Below, in pieces: positions 45,067 to 54,812 of a stretch of DNA of 64,000 nt (positions within the stretch are counted from its first letter, which is position 1; every line of letters starts with the position of its first letter). Location: the NCBI GenBank assembly GCA_947311845.1, contig CAMZMU010000027.1, positions 74,346,860-74,410,859 of the forward strand. Direction: 5' to 3'. The translations under genes and the position numbers were made by a program. Origin of the DNA: Poa pratensis. Lineage: Eukaryota > Streptophyta > Magnoliopsida > Poales > Poaceae. The notes beneath the pieces are model-generated. The model was given only the letters and a program-made list of their open reading frames with translations. It did not search any database and was not told the origin of the DNA.

Positions 45067-45532
45067 AGAAGAGAAAACAATGGTTTGTGATCTTGGCCCT
45101 TAGCGGCCTGTAATAATTGTTAGAATTTATGTGTCATAAGACAATATTATGGTTTGCTTAAGTACTCTAGCAGTACATGTTTCGACCAATAGGCTGGTCC
45201 TTATGATTTGTCTCGGTTTTTCCTCACTTAGGCCCTTGCGCGGCTCAGTATTTCCCAGGTAAAAAGTGCGTGTTCAGGGTCGAGAGCGGCCATGATAGGC
45301 AATCAAACTCGATTGACGCCGCACCCCCAGTACTTTGGCCGCATAGTGCAAGTCGCATCCAAGAGAGGTTGAGTATAATCACGATAAATGCCACTTGTTT
45401 GGCGATCCCAAGGAATAGGCCGCGCTAAAAAGCTGCCGCACCCCCAAGGGACCAATGATTAAAAAATAAAAGACTCACAGCTCAATTGGTAGTTTGAGAT
45501 GCTTTATTTCAGAATCATTATATGATACATAG
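45067..45532. other. Non-coding spacer in gypsy C
   Basis: It lies between the end of the antisense gene and the tandem array. No coding frame or known motif is seen. It would hold the antisense gene's 3' end. Confidence 0.5.
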
Positions 45533-45812
45533 GGTCGGTCGCGCCTAGGTGGCGACCAGAAGTGATGCTTGGGTCGGTTGCGCCTAGGTGGCAACCAGAG
45601 ATGTTACATGGGTCGGTCGCGCCTGAGTGGCGACCAGAATTGGGTCGATCGCGCCTAGGTGGCGATCAGAATGTTACATTGGGTCGGTCGCGCCTGAGTG
45701 GCGACCAGAATGGGTCGATCGCGCCTAGGTGGCGATCAGAATGTTACATTGGGTCGGTCGCGCCTGAGTGGCGACCAGAATGGGTCGATCGCGCCTAGGT
45801 GGCGATCAGAAT
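45533..45812. repeat. Hairpin tandem array, eight units in a 70-bp dimer period
   Basis: Units start at 45533, 45571, 45611, 45643, 45682, 45713, 45752 and 45783. Two unit types alternate in the last six, giving a 70-base higher-order period (45643, 45713, 45783). Each unit holds a 6-base stem around a 9-base loop. The stems are GGTCGC/GCGACC, GGTTGC/GCAACC or GATCGC/GCGATC. Confidence 0.93.
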
Positions 45813-45853
45813 GAAGTTTTTTAGCCCTGAGTGGCACTTGATGATGTAAACTC

Positions 45854-46445
45854 TTAATAATTGCTGATGGCAACTCGCGATGCCTGGGATGTGTCCTTAT
45901 TGGCAATGGCTTGTAGCCTTTGACTTCCTTGCCTCCCTTGCGGCCGTAATCTGAAGTCGCAAGTCAGGCAGGTGCCTTTAGCCTTCACGATGTCATCAAA
46001 ATTCTCCTGCGACTCGCGCATGGGCGCGCTCTCTGCGATGCAAGCTGCTCTGGCCATGGCCTTGTCGCCCTCTTCGCATTCTTGAGCTATTCTTTTGTCG
46101 CCATTGATGGTGATGACTCCCCTAGGGCCTGGTATTTTAAGCTTTAGGTACACATAGCACGGCCTAGCCATAAACTTTGCGAATGCTTCTCTGCCAAACA
46201 GCGCATGATACGGGCTCTGGAAATCTACAACCTCGAACCAAATGTACTCGCTCCTGAAGTTGCTTTGTGTCCCAAAGGCGACCTCCAAGTTGATTCGCCC
46301 CAATGGCTGAGCTGATATGCCTGGCACAACCGTGAAACGTTGTTCTTGATGGGTGTAGCTGCTTTTCTTGGAGGTTCATTCTTTTGAAGGTTTCATAGTA
46401 TAATATATTGATGCTGCTGCCTCCATCCATCAGTACTTTGCTCAA
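45854..46445 (-). pseudogene. Gypsy C protease core, frameshifted
   Basis: KVLMDGGSSINILYYETF (active-site DGGS, a form used in Tat elements) lies at about 46390-46440. A frame change near 46325 separates it from the rest (LGRINLEVAFG, EVVDFQSPYHALFGREAFAKFM, VYLKLKIPGPRGVITING), ending in a stop at 45854. It parallels the protease end of B (HALLGRPALAKFM, GPNGIITV). No RT follows. Confidence 0.88.
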
Positions 46446-47545
46446 CTTGTACCCTGCGACTTGAGGGCAACCACCAGCGCGAGTTTTCCTTCTTCATTTA
46501 TTTCTCCTGGGTGATCCTCGCGGCTCCAAACCACTGGCTGCTCGGACCACTTTAGCCACTGTGGGACGGCTGGTACTATGGCATTAACAGCCTGATTGCG
46601 TCGTCGCAGCTTTTGTTCCCTCCTTGAAGTATTCACCACAATGGTATGATACTGACCCAACTGTTTTGGGAACTGTGGCTGATCTGGCTGCGGATTTGGG
46701 ACGGCGTTGTTGCTGTTGTTGCCTCCGCCGTGTTTACCTTCCTCGTTGTTTTGATGATTGAAGTTTGTGTTGAGTGGTTGTCCATCCTTCCACTTTTTGT
46801 AATGATAACACTGTGCCTTCGTGTGGTTGGGTGGTTTCCCATCTTTTCCTATATGGATGTCGCAGGGGCGGTTGAAAACCTCTTCCAAATTAACTGGGTG
46901 AAAATTCCTTCCTCTGCTGCTGCTTTGTTTGTAACGAGTGTTCGTATTTGCGACTAACCCTGAGTTTCCTTCCTCGTTTTTGCGCTTGTTATAACTCGCA
47001 TTGGCATTGCTAGCTTGCTGTTGTTGAGGCTTGCTACTGGCCTTCTTTCCCTTGCCAGTGTTTTCCTCTTCCTCCCCATCAGATGCGTCCCTGGTTTTAT
47101 CCGAGCTAGCATACTTGTTGGCCGCCGCCATTACCTCGCTTAGGCTCTTGACTTTATCCTTCATGCGACCTAGTTTGTGGACTAGCGGCTCAAATTTGCA
47201 ATTCTTCTCCATGACAAGGACTGCTGAACTGGGTGGTATGTTATCTGAGGAATGTATGATCTCGGCGACCCTTCTCATCCAGTGGCGACTCGACTCGCCT
47301 TCCTTCTGTACACAACGCTCAAGGTCCTCTATGCTGCAGAGTCGCTTGCATGTTCCTTGGAAATTCTTGATAAAAGCTTCCTTCATCTCATCCCAAGAGT
47401 TTATTGAATTTGGTGGCAAATTTTGCAGCCATATGTGAGCTGCGCCTTCTAACATCATGTTTAGGTAACGTGCGCAGATCTCTTCGGATGCGTTTAGGAT
47501 GCTCATGCCCATCTCGTAATTGTTGAGCCAAGTAACAGGGTCCAT
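46442..47545 (-). CDS. Gypsy C gag, capsid and zinc-motif part
   Basis: An open frame of 367 codons: WLNNYEMGMSILNASEEI, AAHIWLQNLPPNSINSWDEMK, ESSRHWMRRVAEII, a Gln/Asn/Lys-rich linker, then a C-x2-H...H-x4-C zinc motif (CDIHIGKDGKPPNHTKAQC) and LKWSEQPVVWSREDHP, as in B. Gag would bind and package element RNA. The frame is the same as that of the LTR-initiated leader at 49312, but stops and a frameshift lie between. The listed start is simply the first Met of the open stretch. Confidence 0.8.
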   Translation of the reverse strand: MDPVTWLNNYEMGMSILNASEEICARYLNMMLEGAAHIWLQNLPPNSINSWDEMKEAFIKNFQGTCKRLCSIEDLERCVQKEGESSRHWMRRVAEIIHSSDNIPPSSAVLVMEKNCKFEPLVHKLGRMKDKVKSLSEVMAAANKYASSDKTRDASDGEEEENTGKGKKASSKPQQQQASNANASYNKRKNEEGNSGLVANTNTRYKQSSSRGRNFHPVNLEEVFNRPCDIHIGKDGKPPNHTKAQCYHYKKWKDGQPLNTNFNHQNNEEGKHGGGNNSNNAVPNPQPDQPQFPKQLGQYHTIVVNTSRREQKLRRRNQAVNAIVPAVPQWLKWSEQPVVWSREDHPGEINEEGKLALVVALKSQGTS

Positions 47546-49312
47546 GCTTGCGTTGTAGTTGGCGACCTTGCGAGGTCCTTTGAAATCTGCAGGAAACGGT
47601 TCAGACCTGATTTTTCGCTGAAGCAGACTGGGCCTTTGAGTCGCGACGATAGATTGGACGAAGCTGGTCTTCCTACTTGATTAGTCGCCGCGCGGCTGCA
47701 TAATCTCTATGGGTTGAACTTGCTGAGGTTGATTTTGAGCCGCAGGTTGATCTTCCCTTTGTCGCCTAGCCGAACTTGAAGTCGCAACGCGTGGCGACTC
47801 CGAGTGGATGCTTCTTCTGCCGTTGCTCTGCTATTGTAGGGAGTGGAGTGCAGCCGCCCTGCGTGTTCGGACATGTTTGCCTGCTGTATTACTGCTGTGC
47901 TCAGCATCTCAATGGCGCGCTCGCCTCTCTGTCTATTGGTGCGTTTCCTGCTGGCGCTAACCTGGCCAAGATGTTTGTAGCCGCAAAGAGATTCTCTACT
48001 GGGCTAACATAATGTCCTTGCGGTGTGTGGAACCTTTGAGGCTGCTGTGGCGACTGCTGAACAAAGGTTGGTTGTGGCAGTGGCGGGGGCATCATGGCCC
48101 TGTTGTTAGCCTGCACTATGGCCCTCGATCCAGGTATCTCTGCTTCTCTTGGTGCTGCGAAGGATGGAACCGCTGGTACGATTGATGGTACAGCGATTGC
48201 TTGAACCGCTGGCGCAGCTAACGGGGCCACGGACCGCATAACCATGGCAGATGGTGCCACGTGTGTGGGTACCGCGACTGAAGGTTGTGCGACCCCTGAC
48301 CATGCGAGCGGGCGCGTTGTGTTGGTGGCGACTGATGGGATCGCAATTGCTGGTTCAGGCGATTGGAACAACTCCATAGGGTTTACTGTTCCTGGCTGCA
48401 GGCGACTGCGTGGCGTCTGTGTGGCAAGGTGGCCTGTATTCCTTGCAGAGTATTGGTTTCCTCGATGAGTCGCAGTTGCTCCTGTTGGAGGCGCTGTTCC
48501 TCTCGCGCCAGCCTGGCTCTCTCATCCGCGATTCTCTGGACTTCATCATATAGCCCGATCCTGGTAGCCTCCAATTCTGTTACCCTAGCAGCCGCATTAA
48601 CCGCAGATATCGGCGTAGCAACACGCTTCCTTGTGGCGGTGTGACCGATGCATTGGGGGCTACCCTTGACCCTGATTCCGCAGGAGCGACTCCAGGTGGA
48701 GTTTCTCTGTTTGCGACTCCTGAGGCCGCGACTCCTGGCGTCATCGCGGCGGATACCGCGACTCCAGATGCGTCTAGCGCGGCTTGTTCTGTTGCTTCCG
48801 GCGGTGTGGGGGCTAAGCTGCCTGGTGGCATGCCCAGCCCTTCGTCGCTTCTGTGGTCCTGTAGACCCCTTCAACATGCCGATCTTCTACAGAGGGCGAG
48901 CCACTATCCACAGGGCCTTCGCATAGCCTTTCCTCAAGGACATACTCAATGGATTGGCCTTCTTCGTCTTCAAGAGGCAGCGACTCGTAGTTGATAGATT
49001 CTTCTTCTTGGTCCACTGTTACCGCGACTCCTTCTTCTGAGTCGCCATGTTGCGATGGATCCTCTGACTCGCCGCCAATGAAGCCGACAAAGACGTTGAT
49101 GGACCAAAGGGGATGACGTGGCCGGTCTCCAAGTAATCTGCTTCCGGTCCCCAGCTTGAATCGTCGATGAGGGGTGTGCCATCGACCGTGATGATACGGC
49201 CAACAACAAGATCTTCCGCTCCCTTCATGGATCCTGCGCGGAACGTGACGCTCTTGACCGCAGGCCCCACGGTGGGCGCCAACTGTCGTGGGTTTGTCAC
49301 GTCAGGTGTCAT
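47546..49312 (-). pseudogene. Gypsy C gag N-terminal region, starting inside the 5' LTR
   Basis: An ATG at 49312, within the LTR, begins MTPDVTNPRQLAPTVG, reads across the LTR edge and PBS, and runs 97 codons to a TAA at 49019. It is alignable with the leader of B (VSFRTGTVAG against VTFRAGSMKG). Further down the same frame, a coiled-coil stretch (RIADERARLAREEQRLQQEQ, to about 48383) resembles the gag N-terminus of B. 47901-48377 is a Pro/Ala/Val-rich segment in another frame. Stops at 49019 and 48383 plus frame changes show decay. Confidence 0.7.
49264..49282 (-). other. Primer-binding site of gypsy C
   Basis: On the minus strand TTGGCGCCCACCGTGGGGC begins one base after the 5' LTR end (49284). 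It is identical to the site of element B. Confidence 0.75.
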
Positions 49313-49796
49313 AGATGACTTCGTAGGTGTGGGATTACGCGAGTCAAGCATCTCCGAGCTTGGGATCGCAGGAACAAAGATCAACACAGATTTACCCAGG
49401 TTCGGCCCCCTCAATGTGAGGTAAAAGACCTACTTCCTGCCTACCCTAGATTGGTATTGATATGATAATCGAGGTGTTACAATGGAGGCGATCCGATCTG
49501 GTACTCGCCGTATGAACTAGGGTTTAGGGCTTGATAGCTCGACCCGTTCTAAGTCCTGCGAGTCCTCTTTATATACACAGAGGCTCGCTAGGTTACAAAG
49601 GAAACTTTCCCCACAAGGAATATGTCCACAGAGGCCTACTCGGAGACTACTTGGTCTTCACGTCCTCCGGGATATGTCTTCTAGAACTTTCCCCTTATGG
49701 CGGTTCAATATTGGGCTTGCTCCCAAGTGGGCCTTTGTCCGTGCGAGTAAAGTAAGTAGCTGGGCCGCGGGTTAATCCAGAAAGTATTCCCCGACA
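49284..49796 (-). repeat. 5' LTR of gypsy C (513 bp)
   Basis: Pair of 40946-41460, with the target-site duplication at 49797-49801. Confidence 0.95.
49567..49575 (-). promoter_or_regulatory. TATA box of the gypsy C 5' LTR
   Basis: TATATAAAG on the minus strand, kept at 41229-41237 in the other LTR. The gag-frame ATG (49312) lies about 255 bases downstream. Confidence 0.6.
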
Positions 49797-49801
49797 ATCG
49801 C

Positions 49802-50053
49802 CGGTCTTGTCATGGCTAGCGTGGGTGAGAAAGAGGGAGATGGAGCCTTTGTTCCCCTTCAAGCCGTTCGGGTAGCATTGGATGCGCCAGTCGACTCGAC
49901 CATCGTGCCATTGGCGACCATCTTCTGGAGGCGCGTGTACTGTTCGATCCTGAACAGGTAAGAGCCGGTTACTGGCTTCACCATGAGGGTGCCAGTGGAC
50001 AGCAGCTGCCGGCCGGCGACGCGGAGAGCGGACGCAAGCACCGACATTGACAT
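49802..50053 (-). pseudogene. Duplicated gene 1' MATH half, N-terminal part
   Basis: It starts at ATG 50053 (MSMSVLASALRVAG) and repeats 37375-37626 of copy 1 with the same frame change (VESTGASNATRTA then stop). It is separated from the remainder of the gene (40349-40945) by gypsy C. Confidence 0.88.
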
Positions 50054-50078
50054 GTCTGAGATCAGATCGATCAATCGA

Positions 50079-51074
50079 TCAAGGATTGGAGGAGAGGAGA
50101 CGACCTCGGCTTGGAGTTGCAGGTTGTATATATGTATACGTACGTAGGGCAAACGCTAGTGTGGCTCCCACCGATTCCACTTCGATGTACTCGCACAACG
50201 CCTCCTCGCAGATCAGCTTCAGCCTCTCCAGCTTGTACCTGTCCGCCGCCACCAGCAGCGGCTTCGCCACGGCCGCCAACGTCTCCTGCCGCTCCACCAT
50301 CTCCTTGGGCAGCGCGTCGGTGTAGATGAAGTGGAGCAAGGCCTTGAAAACTCCGGCGTCCATGTTGTCCACGCGTATCCTCGATGACAAGGCTGCCGAC
50401 GACTGGAGGAGCTCCGCCTTGAAAACGGGGGATCGCGCGGCGAGCATCCACCTGTGCGCGGGGAAGGTCTTGCCACCGACCTCGATCTCCACGTCTACTC
50501 CTTCCTTGGACTCCCAGAGCACCCCCGTGAGCTGCCGGTGCAGGTCGGACGGCGGCACCACGCTACCGGCACGGTGGTCGGTGGTGCGCATGTCGAGGAC
50601 GGTGACGTCGCAGAGGATGGACAAGCAGCCGTCCTTGAGGTGCTTCTCTTCGTCCAGGTCTTCAACCTTCATGAAGGCGTCCCAGCCCCAAGAGGAGTTG
50701 CGCAAGTAGTTATTCGCGTCCCTAGGTTCTCGCCCTTGGTGCGAGATGGCTTCCCGGCGTGGTCGACTATGCTCAAGCATAAATCCGCCGTGGCGTCCCG
50801 GTCTTGTCATGGCTGGCGTGGGCGAGATAGAAGGAGATGAAGCCTTTGTGTTTATTTTTGCCTTTCGGGTAGCACTGGATACGCCAGTCGTGGCCGCCGA
50901 CGCCGAACGTCCCTGACTCGATCATCGTGTCATTGTCAACCATATTCTGTAGGCGCCGTACTGTTCGATCCTGAAAAGGTAGGAGCCAGTCACCGGCTTC
51001 ATGGAGAGGGTGCCGGCGGAGATCTGGTGCTTGCCGGCGGCGCGGAGGGCGGACATGAGCGCCGACATTGACAT
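50079..51074 (-). pseudogene. MATH-BTB gene 2', duplicate of gene 2, broken
   Basis: ATG 51074 gives the same start as gene 2. One-base deletions relative to gene 2 lie near 50956 (GGCGCGCG to GGCGCCG context), 50797 (CCCC to CCC) and 50720 (CCCC to CCC), breaking the MATH frame. The BTB part is open from about 50700 to the stop at 50079 and has the same replaced C-terminus (LRTYTYIQPATPS). Gene 2' is therefore a pseudogene, while the copy-1 gene stayed open. Confidence 0.9.
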
Positions 51075-51573
51075 GATATGAGATCGGATTGATCGATCGA
51101 TCAAGGATTGGAGGAGAGGAGACGACCTCGGCTTGGAGTTGCAGGTTGTATATATGTAGGGATACGTACCTAGGGCAAACGATCAGACGCAATCTGAGTA
51201 CAAAATTTTGAAGGTGTTTACTTTGAAAGAATGTCTGTTTGGAACCCGCACGCGTCTGTTTCTTTCCTGGCTCCAGCCATGTCTGATCCTCAGGCCCACT
51301 ACAGGCCCATCATGAATGTCCAGATTAGTCACCAGCCGGGCCAAACTCCAGTCCACTATAGGAATCTCAGAGTCATATCCACCTCACTAAATTCCCTCCG
51401 AACAAAGGTAACAACCATCCCTTTCCCCCCCTAAAAAATCCCTTTCCAAAATCCTAAAAATAAAAACCTCCTCAATAATTGTGTGTGTTGCAAAAGCTTG
51501 CAAAAGTACATTCTTTGTGAACTTTTTTATAGCGAATGTAATAGGCAAGCTCATGCCTTGGCTATTATAGGAG

Positions 51574-53556
51574 TGATTTATGGTGCTGACTTCTGATGGC
51601 ATGATGGTCCTATATAGCCAGATGCTAGTTATATTATTAGCCTGGCTCTAAAGTTAATCTATTTCTAAAATAAGTTCCCTAAAAATAAATCTCCCTCATT
51701 AATAGTGTCAAGTTGCACAATTACATTTTTTTTCCTGAACTTTGTGATAAGAGTGTGATAGGTCAGTTAATACCTTGGCTATGTTGGGTGACGATGAAGT
51801 TCATAAAAGTCATGAGGTGTGGTTGACAACTTCTCTGAGACTATAAATTAGCCACATGATAATGCTATAATGAAATAATTGTGGAATCTACCTCTTATGA
51901 GACTGATCTTCAAGGTCTGACGGTCAATGTTGTGCACATGAGACGTTGTATATGGTTGAACTATACGTCGGACTTTCTCACCTCTGTCTTGTAACACGAT
52001 CGTAACCATATGACTCACAAAAAAATAATAAAATTAGCCGGTGATATAGCCATTTGTTAATGAATTACATGTGTTCTGCCTAAAAAAAACCTCTTTACAT
52101 TATTTACATCAACCACTAAGAAAGTGTGTGGTCAAGCCTTCGAGACATTACGAGATATGAAACATTCCTTAGTTGCTAAAGCACGGGGTACCTAGTTTAA
52201 TTTGCTTCCCTATGGCAATGTGAAAAGCGCATTTTCCCAAAGCTGCTACAAGAATTACATATTCATCATGGATCATGTATGCCGCTATCACCAAGAAACA
52301 CAGTTTCATGGATGGTATCCAATAACGCTACCAACTCCAAGCGTAGCAACACTCGGGTCAACCCCATCTCTCATTCACACATTTCTAAATTCAAATTTAA
52401 TTACAACATAATTCAGTGTGCATGCAAACACCATGATCTATTATTGTGATCTCCTAAATGGAGTATATCTGAGACAAAAGCAATATCTTTGCAAGCATTA
52501 AGCTCTCTTGGAGCATCGAGCGTGCATAATGGGGAATATATATGATTGTTGTCTCTTATGAATTCGGCGATATATAGAGAAGTAAAAGCATGGCATGAGA
52601 TAAATTATCCCTCATTGTCATCTCTTGAATAAATATAATTGGTTGCAACGTCACGATACAAGTTAGGAATTTGTGTTTACATTAAGGAGAATAATTTAGT
52701 TTACAGTCGATCATGGCTGACGGAAGCCGTCGTGCACCATGCTCGATCAAGAGAGGAACGAACGCATGCACTTCGGTTAATTTGTCTTTTTTTTAGGGGC
52801 CACACGGATGGCCATTAGGCTTGTTAATTGACCTCGTGTATGTACTTTTCTCAGGGTTGGCTCTTTGGAAAGCTGAAATGGCCATTAGCGACCCCTTTGG
52901 TTGGCCTAACACTGTTGATTCTCATCTTTATTTGCAAAAAAAAGAAAGATTCTCATCTTTATTATTTTATTTTGTGTTTGTATTGTAAGGTTACCTGAAC
53001 CTCTTGGAGGTGTGCTGTGCTGATGTGAAGGTGATGAAGAAATTGTATGGTGACGCATCATGCAGTCATGCTAGGGTGACAAATTAAGCACCTACGGATG
53101 ATTGGGCCAGAGAGCCATGGGCCTTATTTGGCAGCGGAGATAGATGTGTGATGACGATGCCGGGCGTATTTTGAAGAAGACGAGAGCTTGATCTTCTAGC
53201 GTCTACTCTTCTGTCTCATATATCAAGGTTTTGCCCCTCAAACAAAAAATCAAGGTTCTGCATTCGCCTCAACTCTGGTCAATTATCGTTTCAGCTATTC
53301 GCCTCAACTCTGGTCAGTGATCGTTTCAGCTGTGGAGAGCTTCCTCGACTCTAAGTTGCTTCTTTATTTGTGCATTTGCTTATTCTTTTCCGTCGGCTTG
53401 TGGGTGTTAACAAACTGACACGTGCAATACACTTAGAATGTAGGAAATATGCTTCTAAAAAAAACTTCACTTCAATTTTTTTGACTCTCCCCCGCAAAAA
53501 AAAAAGAAGACTCTGAAAGGTTGGGAAATGCTGAGAGATAAATGAACAACCAAATA
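51574..53556. other. AT-rich intergenic region, no gene recognised
   Basis: No conserved coding frame is present on either strand. It holds one 35-bp tandem duplication (53262-53331) and homopolymer runs. It follows the end of the duplicated segment and presumably represents the original upstream flank of gene 2. Confidence 0.6.
53262..53331. repeat. 35-bp tandem duplication
   Basis: ATTCGCCTCAACTCTGGTCA begins both copies (53262-53296 and 53297-53331), which differ at two positions. Confidence 0.92.
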
Positions 53557-53797
53557 CTCTCTCCGTCCGGCTTATAAATTAAATGAATCAACACATTTTT
53601 AAGTTTAACTAAATACATAGAAGAAAATATCAACAACTACAACATTTTATAAATATATGATAAAAGTATATCTTGCGATGAACCTATTGATATTAATTCG
53701 GTATCATATTTCTGTATATGTACTCAGTAAAATTTTAAAAATATTAGATTTTTTCTCAATTTTATACGCTGCCTTGTTTTTTGCGGATTTATACGCC
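53557..53797. mobile_element. Stowaway-like MITE, right end lost
   Basis: CTCTCTCCGTCCGG follows a TA at 53555-53556. The interior matches the MITE remnant at 15541-15748. The right end is replaced by the poly-T and 200-bp insertion that follow. Confidence 0.65.
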
Positions 53798-54010
53798 TTT
53801 TTTTTTTGAGAGCCTACGTAATCAACATAGCACCACATACAACGTACGCAGTACAAATACAGAAAGAAAAGTACAATACGAAGGGGCTACAGATCCAGAA
53901 CGGAGCTCAGCAGCTCCACCGGCGTCGGCGACGAAGACCGTCTTCAACCTCCACACCACAGCCTGAGAGCGTCCAGTACCTTGACAGATGCCGCATGATC
54001 CGTCGGGAGT
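53797..54010 (-). mobile_element. Possible short retroposon with poly(A) tail
   Basis: Relative to 15541-16558 this is an extra segment. Read on the minus strand, it ends in about ten A residues (plus-strand T run near 53797-53806), as expected for a 5'-truncated LINE or SINE. No coding domain or clear target duplication is seen. Confidence 0.4.
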
Positions 54011-54544
54011 AGATATCAAAGAGAGTGGCCCAACAACATCGGAGCCTGTTAGTGAAAGGATGAGAGACATGCATGGTCTCTACACCAAAGATTTATACTT
54101 CATCCGGTAACCGATTTCAACACTACAATTTACCATCAGTTTTGGCGGTGACTAAGGGTTGCATATTAGAGCATCCACAACGTTGGACTCTTATCGAGGC
54201 GCTTGTGTACCCAAAAACAATTCAATTATCGTTAAATCTAGAGATAAAAGTCTCTAACTCCGACGAGAGGAGCTAAAACATATTTTTCTTGCGCTAGATA
54301 GCGAGACAAATCATTTTTTTGCAGGGAAAAAAGTAGGGAAGCGCCAGACGAAACTTTTGGCACCAACGCGACGTGAATTCCTTGGCTTGGCAGGGAATCG
54401 GGCCTAACTGCTTGGATTTTGATCTGGCGTCGGCACATAAGCGCCGAGCCATGGATCCTCTCACTGGACGGTTAAGAACGGCTTCCAGTAATATGGAACA
54501 TTAATAAAAATCTCCGCTTTCTATCGTAGTTATATCTCTTTGGT

Positions 54545-54812
54545 TTTTTAGATAATAGGCAGGTGCCCAACTTTGAATTAACAAAGCCAGCGAGGTTCAA
54601 CATACGGTTACAATGCTGCGGCGTACAGCTTAGCCAAATGAAAGGGGGCGGCGGCATACATCTTAGCCAACATGAAACAAAATCTAAAAGGTACTACAAG
54701 CTTAAGAGGTAGAGCTTCCGGTCCAGTTAGGGAGACAGCCAGCGTGGAGCTCCCTAAGCCTTGCGACCAGCCATCTTGCGGCCTCCTTGTCCAGCGACTT
54801 GAGAGGAGGGAT
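54545..54812 (-). mobile_element. 3' end of the L1-like LINE
   Basis: On the minus strand it continues the ORF2 C-terminus (PLKSLDKEAARWLVARLRE), then a stop and an untranslated tail ending near a short A run at 54544-54549. It joins 60828 across the inserted LTR element; GGGAT (54808-54812) is the target-site copy. Confidence 0.85.

Larger units (their letters stand above)
40946..49796 (-). mobile_element. Gypsy element C, Tat-like, without RT, RNase H or integrase (8.85 kb)
   Basis: LTRs are at 40946-41460 and 49284-49796, with target-site duplication ATCAC (40941-40945) versus ATCGC (49797-49801), one base diverged. The minus strand carries gag and a protease core; the plus strand carries an antisense gene homologous to that of B. 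Between protease (45854) and the antisense gene (45066) there is only a tandem repeat and non-coding DNA, so RT, RNase H and integrase are absent. It shares the PBS of B, so it could be a non-autonomous partner of a related Tat element. Confidence 0.93.
39153..51573. repeat. Tandem duplication, copy 2, interrupted by gypsy C
   Basis: It has the same order as copy 1, with element C (40946-49796) inserted in the MATH half. The downstream edge (51574-51579, TGATTT) continues into unique sequence. Mismatches to copy 1 are few but include several single-base deletions that break gene 2'. Confidence 0.93.
53557..54544. repeat. Intergenic block homologous to 15541-16558
   Basis: It is the counterpart of the 3' flank of MATH-BTB gene 1. 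It ends at GTTATATCTCTTTGG where the LINE tail starts; the sequence matching 16559-16833 and any following MATH-BTB gene would lie beyond the LINE and beyond the window. Confidence 0.8.

Noticed and set aside
45562..45798. Open frame through the 70-bp array; array also considered as a CRISPR-like repeat
   Set aside because: The frame follows repeat periodicity only. There are no unique spacers of constant length, and the host is a plant nuclear genome.
47031..47438. Plus-strand open frame over gypsy C gag
   Set aside because: It is antisense to the well-supported gag frame and has no family resemblance.
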